A stretch of 64,000 nt of DNA from DATHBD01 sp035296325 (GTDB lineage Bacteria; Actinomycetota; Actinomycetes; Mycobacteriales; Micromonosporaceae). Both the position numbers and the translations under genes were made by a program. Within the stretch, counting starts at the first letter, position 1. Each line of letters opens with the position of its first letter. Under the pieces are notes generated by a model that worked only from the letters and a program-made list of their open reading frames with translations, had not been told where the DNA came from and made no database searches. Shown here one piece after another: positions 40,407-47,946 of this stretch. Location: contig DATHBD010000058.1 of the NCBI GenBank assembly GCA_035296325.1, positions 1 through 64,000 on the forward strand, given 5' to 3'.

Positions 40407-41041
40407 TCCTGGCTGAGGACTCGACCCTCTTGCGCGAAGGGCTCGCCCGACTACTCACCGCCGAAGGGCACGAGGTCCTCGCCGCCGTGGCAGACGGAAC
40501 CGCGCTCGTCGACGCCGTTGAGCAGCACCAGCCCGACCTCGCCGTCGCCGATGTGCGGATGCCGCCCACCCACACCGACGAAGGGCTCCGCGCCGCGCTG
40601 ACCATCCGCCGGCGCTGGCCCGCCGTCGGCATCCTGGTCCTGTCCCAGTACGTCGAACGCCGATACGCCACCGAACTCCTCACCGCCGGCACCGACGGCG
40701 TCGGCTACCTGCTCAAAGACCGCGTCGTGCAGGTCGACGACTTCCTCGACGCGCTCGCCCGCGTCGCGGCCGGCGGGACGGTGCTGGACCCGGAGGTCGT
40801 CCGCAGGCTCATCACCCAATCCAGCCACACCCACCCGCTCAACCGACTCACCAACCGGGAACACCAGGTCCTGGCGGCCATGGCCGAGGGCTGCACCAAC
40901 GCGGCCATCGCCGCCCGGCTCCACCTGTCGCAGAGCGCCGTCGAAAAGCACGGCAACGCCATCTTCGACAAACTGCGCCTGACCGATGCCACCGGCTACA
41001 ACCGCCGCGTGCTCGCGATCCTGCACTACCTCAGATCATGA
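40397..41041 (+). CDS. NarL/FixJ-type response regulator
   Basis: A 214-residue protein from a GTG overlapping the kinase gene. The receiver domain has LILAEDSTLLREGLARLLTA and the phospho-acceptor D52 in AVADVRMP; K is in YLLKDRVVQVDDF. The LuxR-type HTH is LNRLTNREHQVLAAMAEGCT then NAAIAARLHLSQSAVEKHGN. Cognate to the kinase before it. The target may be the beta-lactamase-fold gene in the same operon. Confidence 0.95.
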   Translation: MRLILAEDSTLLREGLARLLTAEGHEVLAAVADGTALVDAVEQHQPDLAVADVRMPPTHTDEGLRAALTIRRRWPAVGILVLSQYVERRYATELLTAGTDGVGYLLKDRVVQVDDFLDALARVAAGGTVLDPEVVRRLITQSSHTHPLNRLTNREHQVLAAMAEGCTNAAIAARLHLSQSAVEKHGNAIFDKLRLTDATGYNRRVLAILHYLRS

Positions 41042-41123
41042 ACCGGTGTCGGCCTGACCTCCCGCCCACGCCGAACCAACAGCCACTCGGAACATCTGAC
41101 CGGGCGACCCGCCGACGGCGTAG

Positions 41124-41146
41124 GGATCTGCCGCCGTCCGTGCGAT
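41124..41146 (+). repeat. Dispersed intergenic repeat copy
   Basis: GGATCTGCCGCCGTCCGTGC then GAT, matching the consensus core well. About 80 bases after the two-component operon; the rest of 41042-41298 shows no gene. Confidence 0.5.
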
Positions 41147-41298
41147 TTAGCGACGCTGATGGTCGGAGGCCGGGGCATGCAGGGACACCTGAAGCGTGTG
41201 GGCGGCCCGCGTCCTGTGCTCAAGAGGAGGTTCAGGTTCGCTCCGGTACCGTGTCTGCGTGCCGGGCGATGAGGGAGTGATCGGCGATGATCCGCTCG

Positions 41299-41556
41299 TC
41301 AACGGTATGAGTATGTCGGTGCGGCTGCGGTGCGACAGTTGGGCTCATCGACGGCGAACGCGCGCGCAGCGGCAGCATTGGGAAGCTCCACGATGTGGAG
41401 GCTTCCGGTGGGAGTGTCATCGTCCGCAGCCAAGGTGGGGCCACGGGCGATGAGTTCAGCCTCAAAACCGTCCATATACGCCCAGTGGTCTTTTCCCAGC
41501 TTGTCACGCAACGCCAGTGAGCCGGACCGGTCGCGGTGGTAGCAGAGGAACTCCAT
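41299..41556 (-). CDS. YCII-domain protein, C-terminus altered
   Basis: An 85-residue protein starting EFLCYHRDRSGSLALRDKLG with HWAYMDGFEAELIARGPTLA, TGSLHIVELPNAAAARAFAV and DEPN: the YciI-like alpha-beta barrel with the H..Y..D and conserved D-E-P-x positions. After DEPN the usual Y-x-x-G-V-Y/A-x-x-v-x-v-R-R-W is lost; a different frame gives a partial match, so a frameshift near 41330 has probably changed the last 15 residues. May still fold. Substrate not known. Confidence 0.6.
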   Translation of the reverse strand: MEFLCYHRDRSGSLALRDKLGKDHWAYMDGFEAELIARGPTLAADDDTPTGSLHIVELPNAAAARAFAVDEPNCRTAAAPTYSYR

Positions 41557-41936
41557 TTCCGCAGCCTTTCATCCCGGCACACAACCGATGCGGAGCCGGT
41601 CGTCCACCGCACTTCGTGCCGCGGTTGGCGCACTGGCGTTCACCGCCCGGTGTAGGCGGCCCAGCCGCCGCTGACGGCGCGTTGCTCCGGCCGGGACGTG
41701 TCCCTGATGGAGCTGCTTGGTGGAACCCGACGCGGATTTCCACGGACGTGCCGAGCTCGACTGGGCGATCGCACTGGGCGGTCGCAGACTCTACGTCCTG
41801 CAGCACTTCCGTTTCCTGCACTCGACCAGGGCCGAACCGTTGCGACGGCTCAGGCGCACGGCTTCGCCCAGCTCTGGGTCCCGAGCGAGGCCTACGCCGG
41901 CGTTTCTGCCACGTCGCGTGGGCGGAGCCTCGGCCG
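41557..41936. other. No gene found
   Basis: About 380 bases in which reading frames on both strands give Arg/Ser/Pro-rich, family-less peptides. No repeat core, hairpin or promoter stands out. Confidence 0.45.
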
Positions 41937-42701
41937 CTACAGCGATCTTTCCGCATCGACGTCAACAACGGCATCGAGGTGGGCGTCATGCAGGGGGTAT
42001 TGCCGGTCGGTCCGCGGGAGCAGTCCGGCGAGTTCGCGCAGGGACGCGATCTGCCCGCGGTCATGAGCGTGGCCCTCGTTGTTACGGTCCAGATGCACCG
42101 CGCGGAGGCCAGCGACTCGCGCCGCCTCGACGTCGAGGTCGTAGCGGTCACCGACGTGCAGCACTGCGGCGGGTGACAGCCCCCATCGCTGGCATGCGGC
42201 CAGATACGCGCCCGCGGCCGGCTTGGCAGCGCCCAACTCTTCTGCGGTGTAGACCGGTCCAACCCGTCCAGCGAGCCCGACCCGGGCAAGCTTGGCGTTC
42301 TGCTGCTCGACCGTTCCGTTGGTCAGCACCGCCGTGCGAAGGCCGGCGCGGTCGATCGCGGTCAGGGCTTCGTCGACATCGTCGAATGCCCGCCACGATG
42401 CCTCGTAGCAGCGCAGATACCCGTCGAAAATCCGATCGAGGTGCTCGTCATCGTCGATGAAAGGAACGCCGGCGACGAGCAGGAAGTCCCGTAGTCGACG
42501 GCGCCGCTGCTCCTGAAAGGTGACACGTCGCTCGCGCCAGTCCACCAGGTGCCGTTCCGAAGCGGTCGACCACACCGCGAGAGCGTCGACGTGCGCCGAG
42601 ACGCCGAGCGACGGCAGCCATGCGCGCAGCGCGTCCGCCACCGCAGCCTCGTGATCGACCAACGTTCCATCCAGGTCCAGCAGTACACCGCGAAGTTTCA
42701 T
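41937..42701 (-). CDS. HAD-superfamily hydrolase
   Basis: A 254-residue protein. Motif I is GVLLDLDGTLVDHEAAVADA (D-x-D-G-T), motif II LRTAVLTNGTVEQQNAKLAR (T/S in T-N-G), motif III K in ELGAAKPAAGAYLAACQRWG, and motif IV VLHVGDRYDLDVEAARVAG. The helical cap after motif I is about 85 residues. This is the usual size of YjjG/phosphoglycolate-phosphatase-like enzymes. All catalytic residues are present; the physiological substrate is unknown. It precedes another HAD gene on the same strand, 29 bases away, but the two are not close paralogues. Confidence 0.9.
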   Translation of the reverse strand: MKLRGVLLDLDGTLVDHEAAVADALRAWLPSLGVSAHVDALAVWSTASERHLVDWRERRVTFQEQRRRRLRDFLLVAGVPFIDDDEHLDRIFDGYLRCYEASWRAFDDVDEALTAIDRAGLRTAVLTNGTVEQQNAKLARVGLAGRVGPVYTAEELGAAKPAAGAYLAACQRWGLSPAAVLHVGDRYDLDVEAARVAGLRAVHLDRNNEGHAHDRGQIASLRELAGLLPRTDRQYPLHDAHLDAVVDVDAERSL

Positions 42702-42730
42702 TCGACGACCCCTGGCTCGGGCGGGCGCGA

Positions 42731-43459
42731 TCACCCGCACGCCAGATGCTGGCTGCTGCCATCGACCGCGCCGGGCTCACGTTCATCAGGGAGGGTCGGA
42801 GCGCTGTCCAGCGCGGCCAGGACCGCGTCCAGGGGCAGGTCGGCGGCGGTGCGCACCACCAGGTCCGCTGCCGCGAAGCCGGCTACGTCGACATGCGGGT
42901 TTGGCATCGCCACACAGCGCAGGCCGGCCGCGTGCGCCGCGGTCATGCCGTGCGCGGTGTCCTCGAACGCGACCGCCTCCCGCGCCAGGAGTCCGAGCCG
43001 GTCCAGTGCCAGCAGATAGACGGCCGGGTCTGGCTTGTGCGCGGCCACCGCATCGCCGGTCGCCACCACCTCGAACCGCACCCTCAGCCCCGCCTGATCC
43101 AGCAACGCGCCCACGTGAGTGATCGAAGAACTGCTCGCCACCGCCAGCCGTAGCCCCAGCTCCGCGGCCCGGTCCAGCCAGCCGACGATGGCCGGCGGCG
43201 GCTCCAGCGCCGCATTGAGTCCGGCCCGGTGCGCCATCCGCAACGCGTGGCTGGACTTACGGTCGAAGGCCGGTCCGACCGCTGCGGCGAGCGCGGCGTA
43301 ACGCGGCTCGTTGGCGTCGCCGCCGTGGTCGGCGAAGAAGCCGACCGGATCGAGCTCGAGACCATGCCGCCGCCACTCCCAACGCCAACTCTCCAACAGC
43401 GTGGTCTCGGTGTCCATCAACAGGCCGTCGAAGTCAAAGATCAACGCTTTGATCGTCAC
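42731..43459 (-). CDS. HAD-superfamily hydrolase, beta-phosphoglucomutase-like
   Basis: A 242-residue protein from the GTG at 43459. Motifs: TIKALIFDFDGLLMDTETTL (I, with D-F-D-G), GLRLAVASSSSITHVGALLD (II), VAAHKPDPAVYLLALDRLGL (III) and AVAFEDTAHGMTAAHAAGL (IV). The F-D-G-L-L-x-D-T-E-x and E-D-T/S-x-x-G are those of the PGMB/GPH-like subgroup. The last 20 or so residues may derive from a neighbouring repeat. Upstream sequence 43460-43569 is non-coding. Confidence 0.9.
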   Translation of the reverse strand: MTIKALIFDFDGLLMDTETTLLESWRWEWRRHGLELDPVGFFADHGGDANEPRYAALAAAVGPAFDRKSSHALRMAHRAGLNAALEPPPAIVGWLDRAAELGLRLAVASSSSITHVGALLDQAGLRVRFEVVATGDAVAAHKPDPAVYLLALDRLGLLAREAVAFEDTAHGMTAAHAAGLRCVAMPNPHVDVAGFAAADLVVRTAADLPLDAVLAALDSAPTLPDEREPGAVDGSSQHLACG

Positions 43460-43569
43460 AGCAGTGAGTATCCCAGCGCAGCCGCCGGTGAGGCGGGGCG
43501 CTCTTCTGGCGCCGGCCGGGCGAGCGAACCCTGGCGACCCTTCACCGGAGGGAGCCGGAGCCGGGTGGC

Positions 43570-43710
43570 GTGGCGGAACGGGTCCGGGCGCCGGATATCG
43601 ATGATGACGCGGGTCAGCGACTGCTGCGGATTGTGCGGCGTAGTTCGGGATCGGTGGTGACCTGGCGCGGCCTGGCACCGTTATCGAACCGTGATGTTGT
43701 GCCGACATAA
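43570..43710 (+). pseudogene. IS630-family transposase N-terminal remnant
   Basis: The plus frame reads AERVRAPDIDDDAGQRLLRI then VRRSSGSVVTWR, the N-terminal start of IS630-type transposases (before the HTH), and then leaves the family and stops at 43708-43710. About 33 residues are recognisable of about 350. Same orientation as the C-terminal piece at 1-138. Confidence 0.55.
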
Positions 43711-44017
43711 CCCGGACATTGCTCTACGAAACTGATCTCGCCGCCGGATGCGGTCCTGCCGTCCGATCGCGAGGAAGGATGTCCACGGTCATGCCGTCAC
43801 GAGCAGACGCCGTGATCTCGCCGCGCCGGTGTCGGCACGCGCGACGACGCTCATCGGGCCGGCAGTGTCTGACCAGCTGCGTCCGGCGCGTCGGGTTCGA
43901 TCGGTGGGGCGGGCAAACGGCTTCTGCCAGGGCGCCCTGCGTGCCGACTGCTGGCCCGTCGGTGCCGAACCCACCGCGCAGTACGCCCGCGCGCCCTACG
44001 CTGGCATGCACGGGCCC

Positions 44018-44248
44018 TGGAGCGGCGCTGACCACCTATCCGCGGCGCGGCGACGGCACCTGGGTCGTCGCGGTGGGGCGCACCGCCGTGGCCGGCACGA
44101 GCGGGCAACTGTTGCGGTACCGGGTGGCTGTGGAGGACGGCATCGAGAACCTTGACGTCGCCCGGTTCGCCGCGGATGTCAGCGACACGCTGGCCGATCC
44201 GCGTAGCTGGACGGGCATGGGGCAGCTCCGGTTGCAGCGGGTCGACGG
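44018..44248 (+). pseudogene. DUF3152-domain remnant
   Basis: The frame encodes TYPRRGDGTWVVAVGRTAVA, GTSGQLLRYRVAVEDGIENL, DVARFAADVSDTLADPRSWT and GMGQLRLQRV. This is the front half of DUF3152, a secreted metallopeptidase-like domain in actinobacteria. The signal and linker before it and the zinc-binding half (H-x-x-x-H) after it are lost by frame changes, and the frame ends at 44342 in unrelated sequence. Confidence 0.7.
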
Positions 44249-44341
44249 CGCATCCCGCCCGCGTCGGTCATGCAGGGGCAGGCCCTCGGCCTCCGGCGCC
44301 TACCACGACACCGTGCCCGACGACGAGGCAGCCGTGAAGTG

Positions 44342-45061
44342 ATGCGGACGCGAGGTGACGGTGGCCGTACGCGTGCTCATGTTCTGGTGGCCGAGGACGA
44401 TCGGCGGCAGGCCGAGATCGTGCGTAGTTACCTGGTGGCGGAGCGCTATGAAGTCAGTGTGGTGCACGATGGGCGTGCCGCGCTGGAGCAGGCGCGCCGG
44501 AGCCGACCGGATCTGCTGGTGCTCGATGTGATGATGCCCGAGCTGGACGGGCTGAACGTGTGCCGGTTGTTGCGGCAGGAGTCGGCGGTGCCGATTCTCA
44601 TGCTCACCGCCCGTTCCGATGAGGACGACCTTCTGCTGGGCCTCGATGTGGGCGCCGACGACTACCTGACGAAGCCGTACAGCCCTCGGGAGTTGACCGC
44701 CCGGGTGCGGACGCTGCTCCGGCGCGTCGACCGGGCCGCCCGCCCCACCGGGCTGCTGCTACGGGTCGGGCCGATAGCGGTGGACCTGAACGGTCACATG
44801 GTCAGCGTCGACGGGCGTGCCGTTGACTGCACCCCGACCGAATTCGCGATCCTGGCAGCGCTGGCCGAGCAGCCGGAGCGGGTGTTCACCCGCGCCCAGC
44901 TCCTGGAGCGGATCAGTGGCATCGACCGGGATTCCACGGAACGGGCCATCGACACCCATGTGATGAACCTGCGCCGCAAGATCGAGGCGGATCCCCGTCG
45001 ACCGGTGTTGCTGCTCACCGTCTACGGGGTCGGCTACAAGCTGACCGAGCCGGCTACGTGA
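44342..45061 (+). CDS. OmpR-family response regulator
   Basis: A 239-residue protein (ATG at 44342; the GTG just before is equivalent). The receiver has HVLVAEDDRRQAEIVRSYLV, D62 in LLVLDVMMPELDG, T in ILMLTARSDEDDL and K in DDYLTKPYSPREL. The winged-helix output is VDCTPTEFAILAALAEQPER, VFTRAQLLERISGIDRDSTE and AIDTHVMNLRRKIEADPRRP, with YGVGYKL at the end. Its stop overlaps the kinase start by four bases. Confidence 0.95.
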   Translation: MRTRGDGGRTRAHVLVAEDDRRQAEIVRSYLVAERYEVSVVHDGRAALEQARRSRPDLLVLDVMMPELDGLNVCRLLRQESAVPILMLTARSDEDDLLLGLDVGADDYLTKPYSPRELTARVRTLLRRVDRAARPTGLLLRVGPIAVDLNGHMVSVDGRAVDCTPTEFAILAALAEQPERVFTRAQLLERISGIDRDSTERAIDTHVMNLRRKIEADPRRPVLLLTVYGVGYKLTEPAT

Positions 45062-46875
45062 CCGCAGCCCCGGTGAAGCGTGCCAGGCTGGTCCCGTTGC
45101 GTCGGAGCCTCCTGGTGCGGTTGCTGGCGATGTCGGTCCTGGTGGCCGTCTGCGCGATCGTCGCGACGGCGTGGCTGACGGTGCGGTCCACCACCAGTGC
45201 GATCCGGCAGGAGCAGGGCCAGTCCTTGTCGGCCGACGCGGATGTGTACCGGTCGCTGCTCGACTACGCCGCCACCCACAACAGCTGGGACGGCGTCGCA
45301 GACACCCTCGGCAGGCTGGGCCGCGAGACAGGGCGCCGAGTCACGCTGCTCACCCCGGACCGGCGGCTCATCGCCGAATCCGCGGGCGGGCCGTCGCTCG
45401 CCTCGGCCCGCCCGTCGGCGACCGTCGATGCATTGCGGGTCGACGCCGCGTTGGCAAGCAGGGACGCGGACGCTGCCGGCATCCACGTACGCGCGGTCGG
45501 GCCGTACCGGCTGAGCGACGCCGAACGCCGCGAGCTACACGCCTATGCAGTCACAGCACGTGACTGTGCGGTGCGGGCCTTCCCCAGCGCGACGGTGGTG
45601 GAGAGTCCGAGCGGACGGCCGGTCGTACAGAACGCGAACGTCGCTGACCTGGCCGGGAAGGGATGCTTACCCTCGTTCTTCGATCTGGAGCGCCCCACCG
45701 CTTCCGAGGCGCGGGCACTGGGGCAGCTCACCGATCTGGCCACCCGGTGTATGGCACTCGACCCGCCCGCGCAGCTTCGGGTGTCGCTGTCGTTCGAAGC
45801 GGATGTCGTGGGTGTCATCGCGGACGACACGCGCGCACGCCTGCAGGAGTGTGTGCAGGCCGGTCGTCGTACCCAGCTCAAGCCCCACGTCGCGCCGCCG
45901 GCCCTGCTGTTCGTCGCCGACCCGGACACCGGCACGGCGCAACCCACCATCAACCTGTCCCAGGGCAACGTCCTGCGCATCGCCGGAGGCACCGGTCTCG
46001 TACTACTCCTCGCCGTCGCGGTCACGGTGCTCGTCGGCACCCGACTGGTACGCCCGCTACGCCAGCTCATCGACGCCACCGGCCAACCGCTCGAGAACCG
46101 CCAACCGGTCCCGGTCACCACCCGCGACGAGATCGGCGTGCTCGCCACCGCCCTCAACAACGAGTCCGCGCGCCGCGAGCTACTCGAAGCCCAGCGGGCC
46201 CAGCTGGAGCAGCAACGCAAGGCGATGGTCAGCGACGTCGCCCATGAACTGCGGACCCCGCTGACGAACATCCGCAGCTGGCTCGAGGCAGCGCAGGACG
46301 GCATCAAACCCACCGACCCACACCTGGTGAGCCTCCTGCTCGAAGAAGCCCTGCTGCTGCAACACATCATCGACGACCTGCGTGACCTCGCCGCTGCGGA
46401 CGCCGGGAACCTACAGATCCACCCCGAACGCGTCTACGTCAACGACCTGCTGACCCAGGTGCTCGACGCACACCGGGAAGCCGCCGAACGCGGCGGGGTC
46501 ACCCTGCGACTCGACTCGTACACCGACCCGGAGCTCGACGTCGACCCCGTCCGGCTGCGGCAACTCGTCGGCAACCTCGTCTCCAACGCCGTACGACACA
46601 CCCCACGCGGCGGATCCGTCACGGTGCGCTCGTCCCTGGCCGGGGGGCACTTCGTTGTCGACGTCGTGGACACCGGCATCGGCATCGCACCGGACGACCT
46701 GCCGAAGGTCTTCGACCGGTTCTGGCGCGCCGACAGCTCGCGCGACCGGAGCACCGGCGGTAGCGGCCTCGGCCTGGCCATCGTCCGCAAACTGACTGAG
46801 GCCCATCACGGGAACGTCGCCGTGACCAGCAAACCCGGCGCCGGCACCACCTTCACCGTCCGCCTACCCACCTGA
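45058..46875 (+). CDS. Membrane sensor histidine kinase (HAMP, HisKA, HATPase)
   Basis: A 605-residue protein from a GTG overlapping the regulator stop. Membrane segment 1 is LLVRLLAMSVLVAVCAIVAT; an extracellular sensor of about 270 residues with several Cys follows; segment 2 is LRIAGGTGLVLLLAVAVTVL, then HAMP (RLVRPLRQLIDATGQP). The phospho-accepting His is about H396 in DVAHELRTPLTNIRSW. ATPase boxes: LVGNLVSNAVRHTPRGGSVT, VDTGIGIAPDDLPKVFDRFW and GGSGLGLAIVRKL. The large outside domain suggests it senses an exported protein or peptide. Adjacent secreted genes are candidates for its regulon. Confidence 0.95.
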   Translation: MTAAPVKRARLVPLRRSLLVRLLAMSVLVAVCAIVATAWLTVRSTTSAIRQEQGQSLSADADVYRSLLDYAATHNSWDGVADTLGRLGRETGRRVTLLTPDRRLIAESAGGPSLASARPSATVDALRVDAALASRDADAAGIHVRAVGPYRLSDAERRELHAYAVTARDCAVRAFPSATVVESPSGRPVVQNANVADLAGKGCLPSFFDLERPTASEARALGQLTDLATRCMALDPPAQLRVSLSFEADVVGVIADDTRARLQECVQAGRRTQLKPHVAPPALLFVADPDTGTAQPTINLSQGNVLRIAGGTGLVLLLAVAVTVLVGTRLVRPLRQLIDATGQPLENRQPVPVTTRDEIGVLATALNNESARRELLEAQRAQLEQQRKAMVSDVAHELRTPLTNIRSWLEAAQDGIKPTDPHLVSLLLEEALLLQHIIDDLRDLAAADAGNLQIHPERVYVNDLLTQVLDAHREAAERGGVTLRLDSYTDPELDVDPVRLRQLVGNLVSNAVRHTPRGGSVTVRSSLAGGHFVVDVVDTGIGIAPDDLPKVFDRFWRADSSRDRSTGGSGLGLAIVRKLTEAHHGNVAVTSKPGAGTTFTVRLPT

Positions 46876-47206
46876 CCGTCGGACTCGTTCACTTTTCCGT
46901 TACATCACGCCGACAATTCCCCGACATCGCGTCGGCATCATTGCAAACTTTGGCATGTGTCGATTTAACGGAGGGTCGAGGAAAGCGTCAACCGTGGATG
47001 TCATCGTCTCGGACGCCCGACCACACTTCCCTACCCGCCCGTTTACGCGCCCGAATTTTGCGCCGGTCATGCCGGGAAGGCGCACGGAACAGATTCTCGA
47101 ACATCCCTCGCGGCCCGACAGGTTATTGACATTGTGCTGCGATCGTCATTTTCGTTGGACGGCGCCGACATCCGTCGGGTCGCGAGAACGTCCGAAGGAG
47201 ATTGAC
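46876..47206. promoter_or_regulatory. Upstream region of the secreted-protein gene
   Basis: About 330 bases with lower G+C than the flanks. TTGACATTGTGCTGCG lies at about 47125; the -10 at 17 bases (TTTTCG) is poor. GAAGGAG 6 bases before GTG 47207 is a strong ribosome-binding site. No gene is supported. Confidence 0.4.
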
Positions 47207-47797
47207 GTGAGTGTTATCGCTGTGTTGCAGGGTCGGGGGCCGGCGAGCCGGTGGGCATTGGGTGCGGTCGCTGTCGCCGCGCTGGCCGCGGGCGGGTTCG
47301 CCGGATCGGCGCAGGCCCAGGTGGCCCCCGCGGCGGCCGGCGCGGGGGGCGGGGGCGCCGAGGTGGCCACGTACGTCGAGAACAAGCGCACGTGGGTGCG
47401 GTGCATGCGCAAGGAGGGCATCGATCTACCGGATCCTGACGCGAAGGGCTTCGTCGACAAGACGCTGGCCAAGTTCGATCCCACGGTGCAGAAGGCGTCG
47501 AAGGCATGTATTGGCGTTTGGCCCGAGCTGACCGAGAGCCTGGCGCAGGCGCTGCGGGAACCACTGACGCCGGCGCAGGTAGCCGCGAACCGGAGGTTCG
47601 CCGAGTGCATGCGCGAGAACGGCATCAAGCAGTACCAGGACCCGGCGGCGGACGGTCACCCTCGTGGCGTCGCGAACGTGTCGGGCCCCTTTGATCTGCC
47701 CTTTGGTTACATGGACGCGCAGCAGACGTGCGTCGGGGAACCGGTGCAGCGGCAGGCGTTCCCCGAGCACTTCCGCACCGACGACGTCGAGGGCTGA
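47207..47797 (+). CDS. Secreted protein of unknown function, four-Cys motif
   Basis: A 196-residue protein from the GTG with GAAGGAG upstream. Residues 14-37 (ASRWALGAVAVAALAAGGFA then GSAQAQ) form a signal peptide with cleavage near AQA. The mature part has RTWVRCMRKEGIDLPDPDAK, KASKACIGVWPELTESL and RRFAECMRENGIKQYQDPAA: two C-M-R-[EK]-[NK]-G-I repeats. The C-x-R-x-x-G-I/x-x-P-D motif occurs in many secreted actinobacterial proteins linked with TCS-controlled exporters. It follows the TCS, so may be its target. Confidence 0.7.
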   Translation: MSVIAVLQGRGPASRWALGAVAVAALAAGGFAGSAQAQVAPAAAGAGGGGAEVATYVENKRTWVRCMRKEGIDLPDPDAKGFVDKTLAKFDPTVQKASKACIGVWPELTESLAQALREPLTPAQVAANRRFAECMRENGIKQYQDPAADGHPRGVANVSGPFDLPFGYMDAQQTCVGEPVQRQAFPEHFRTDDVEG

Positions 47798-47946
47798 GCC
47801 GACACCGGCCACAGCGCCGCAAACCCTGGTCCCACACCGTCCATGCCGGACATCTGACCGCGTTCGAATGACATGCCGTTGCAGGCCGTCCCCGTCGTGG
47901 CCGCGCGCCACGACGGGGACGCCCTGCGCCGAGGAGACGAAACCGA

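Noticed and set aside
8847..41146. Integron attC sites
   Set aside because: The repeats are oriented, intergenic and hairpin-forming, but I find no consistent GTTRRRY / RYYYAAC boxes at their ends, no IntI gene in the window, and genes lie in both directions. I keep only a cassette-like comparison.
42731..42770. Further repeat copy near 42751 (GGCTGCTGCCATCGACCGCG)
   Set aside because: The match to the core is weak and the bases are the coding end of the HAD gene, so chance similarity is likely.
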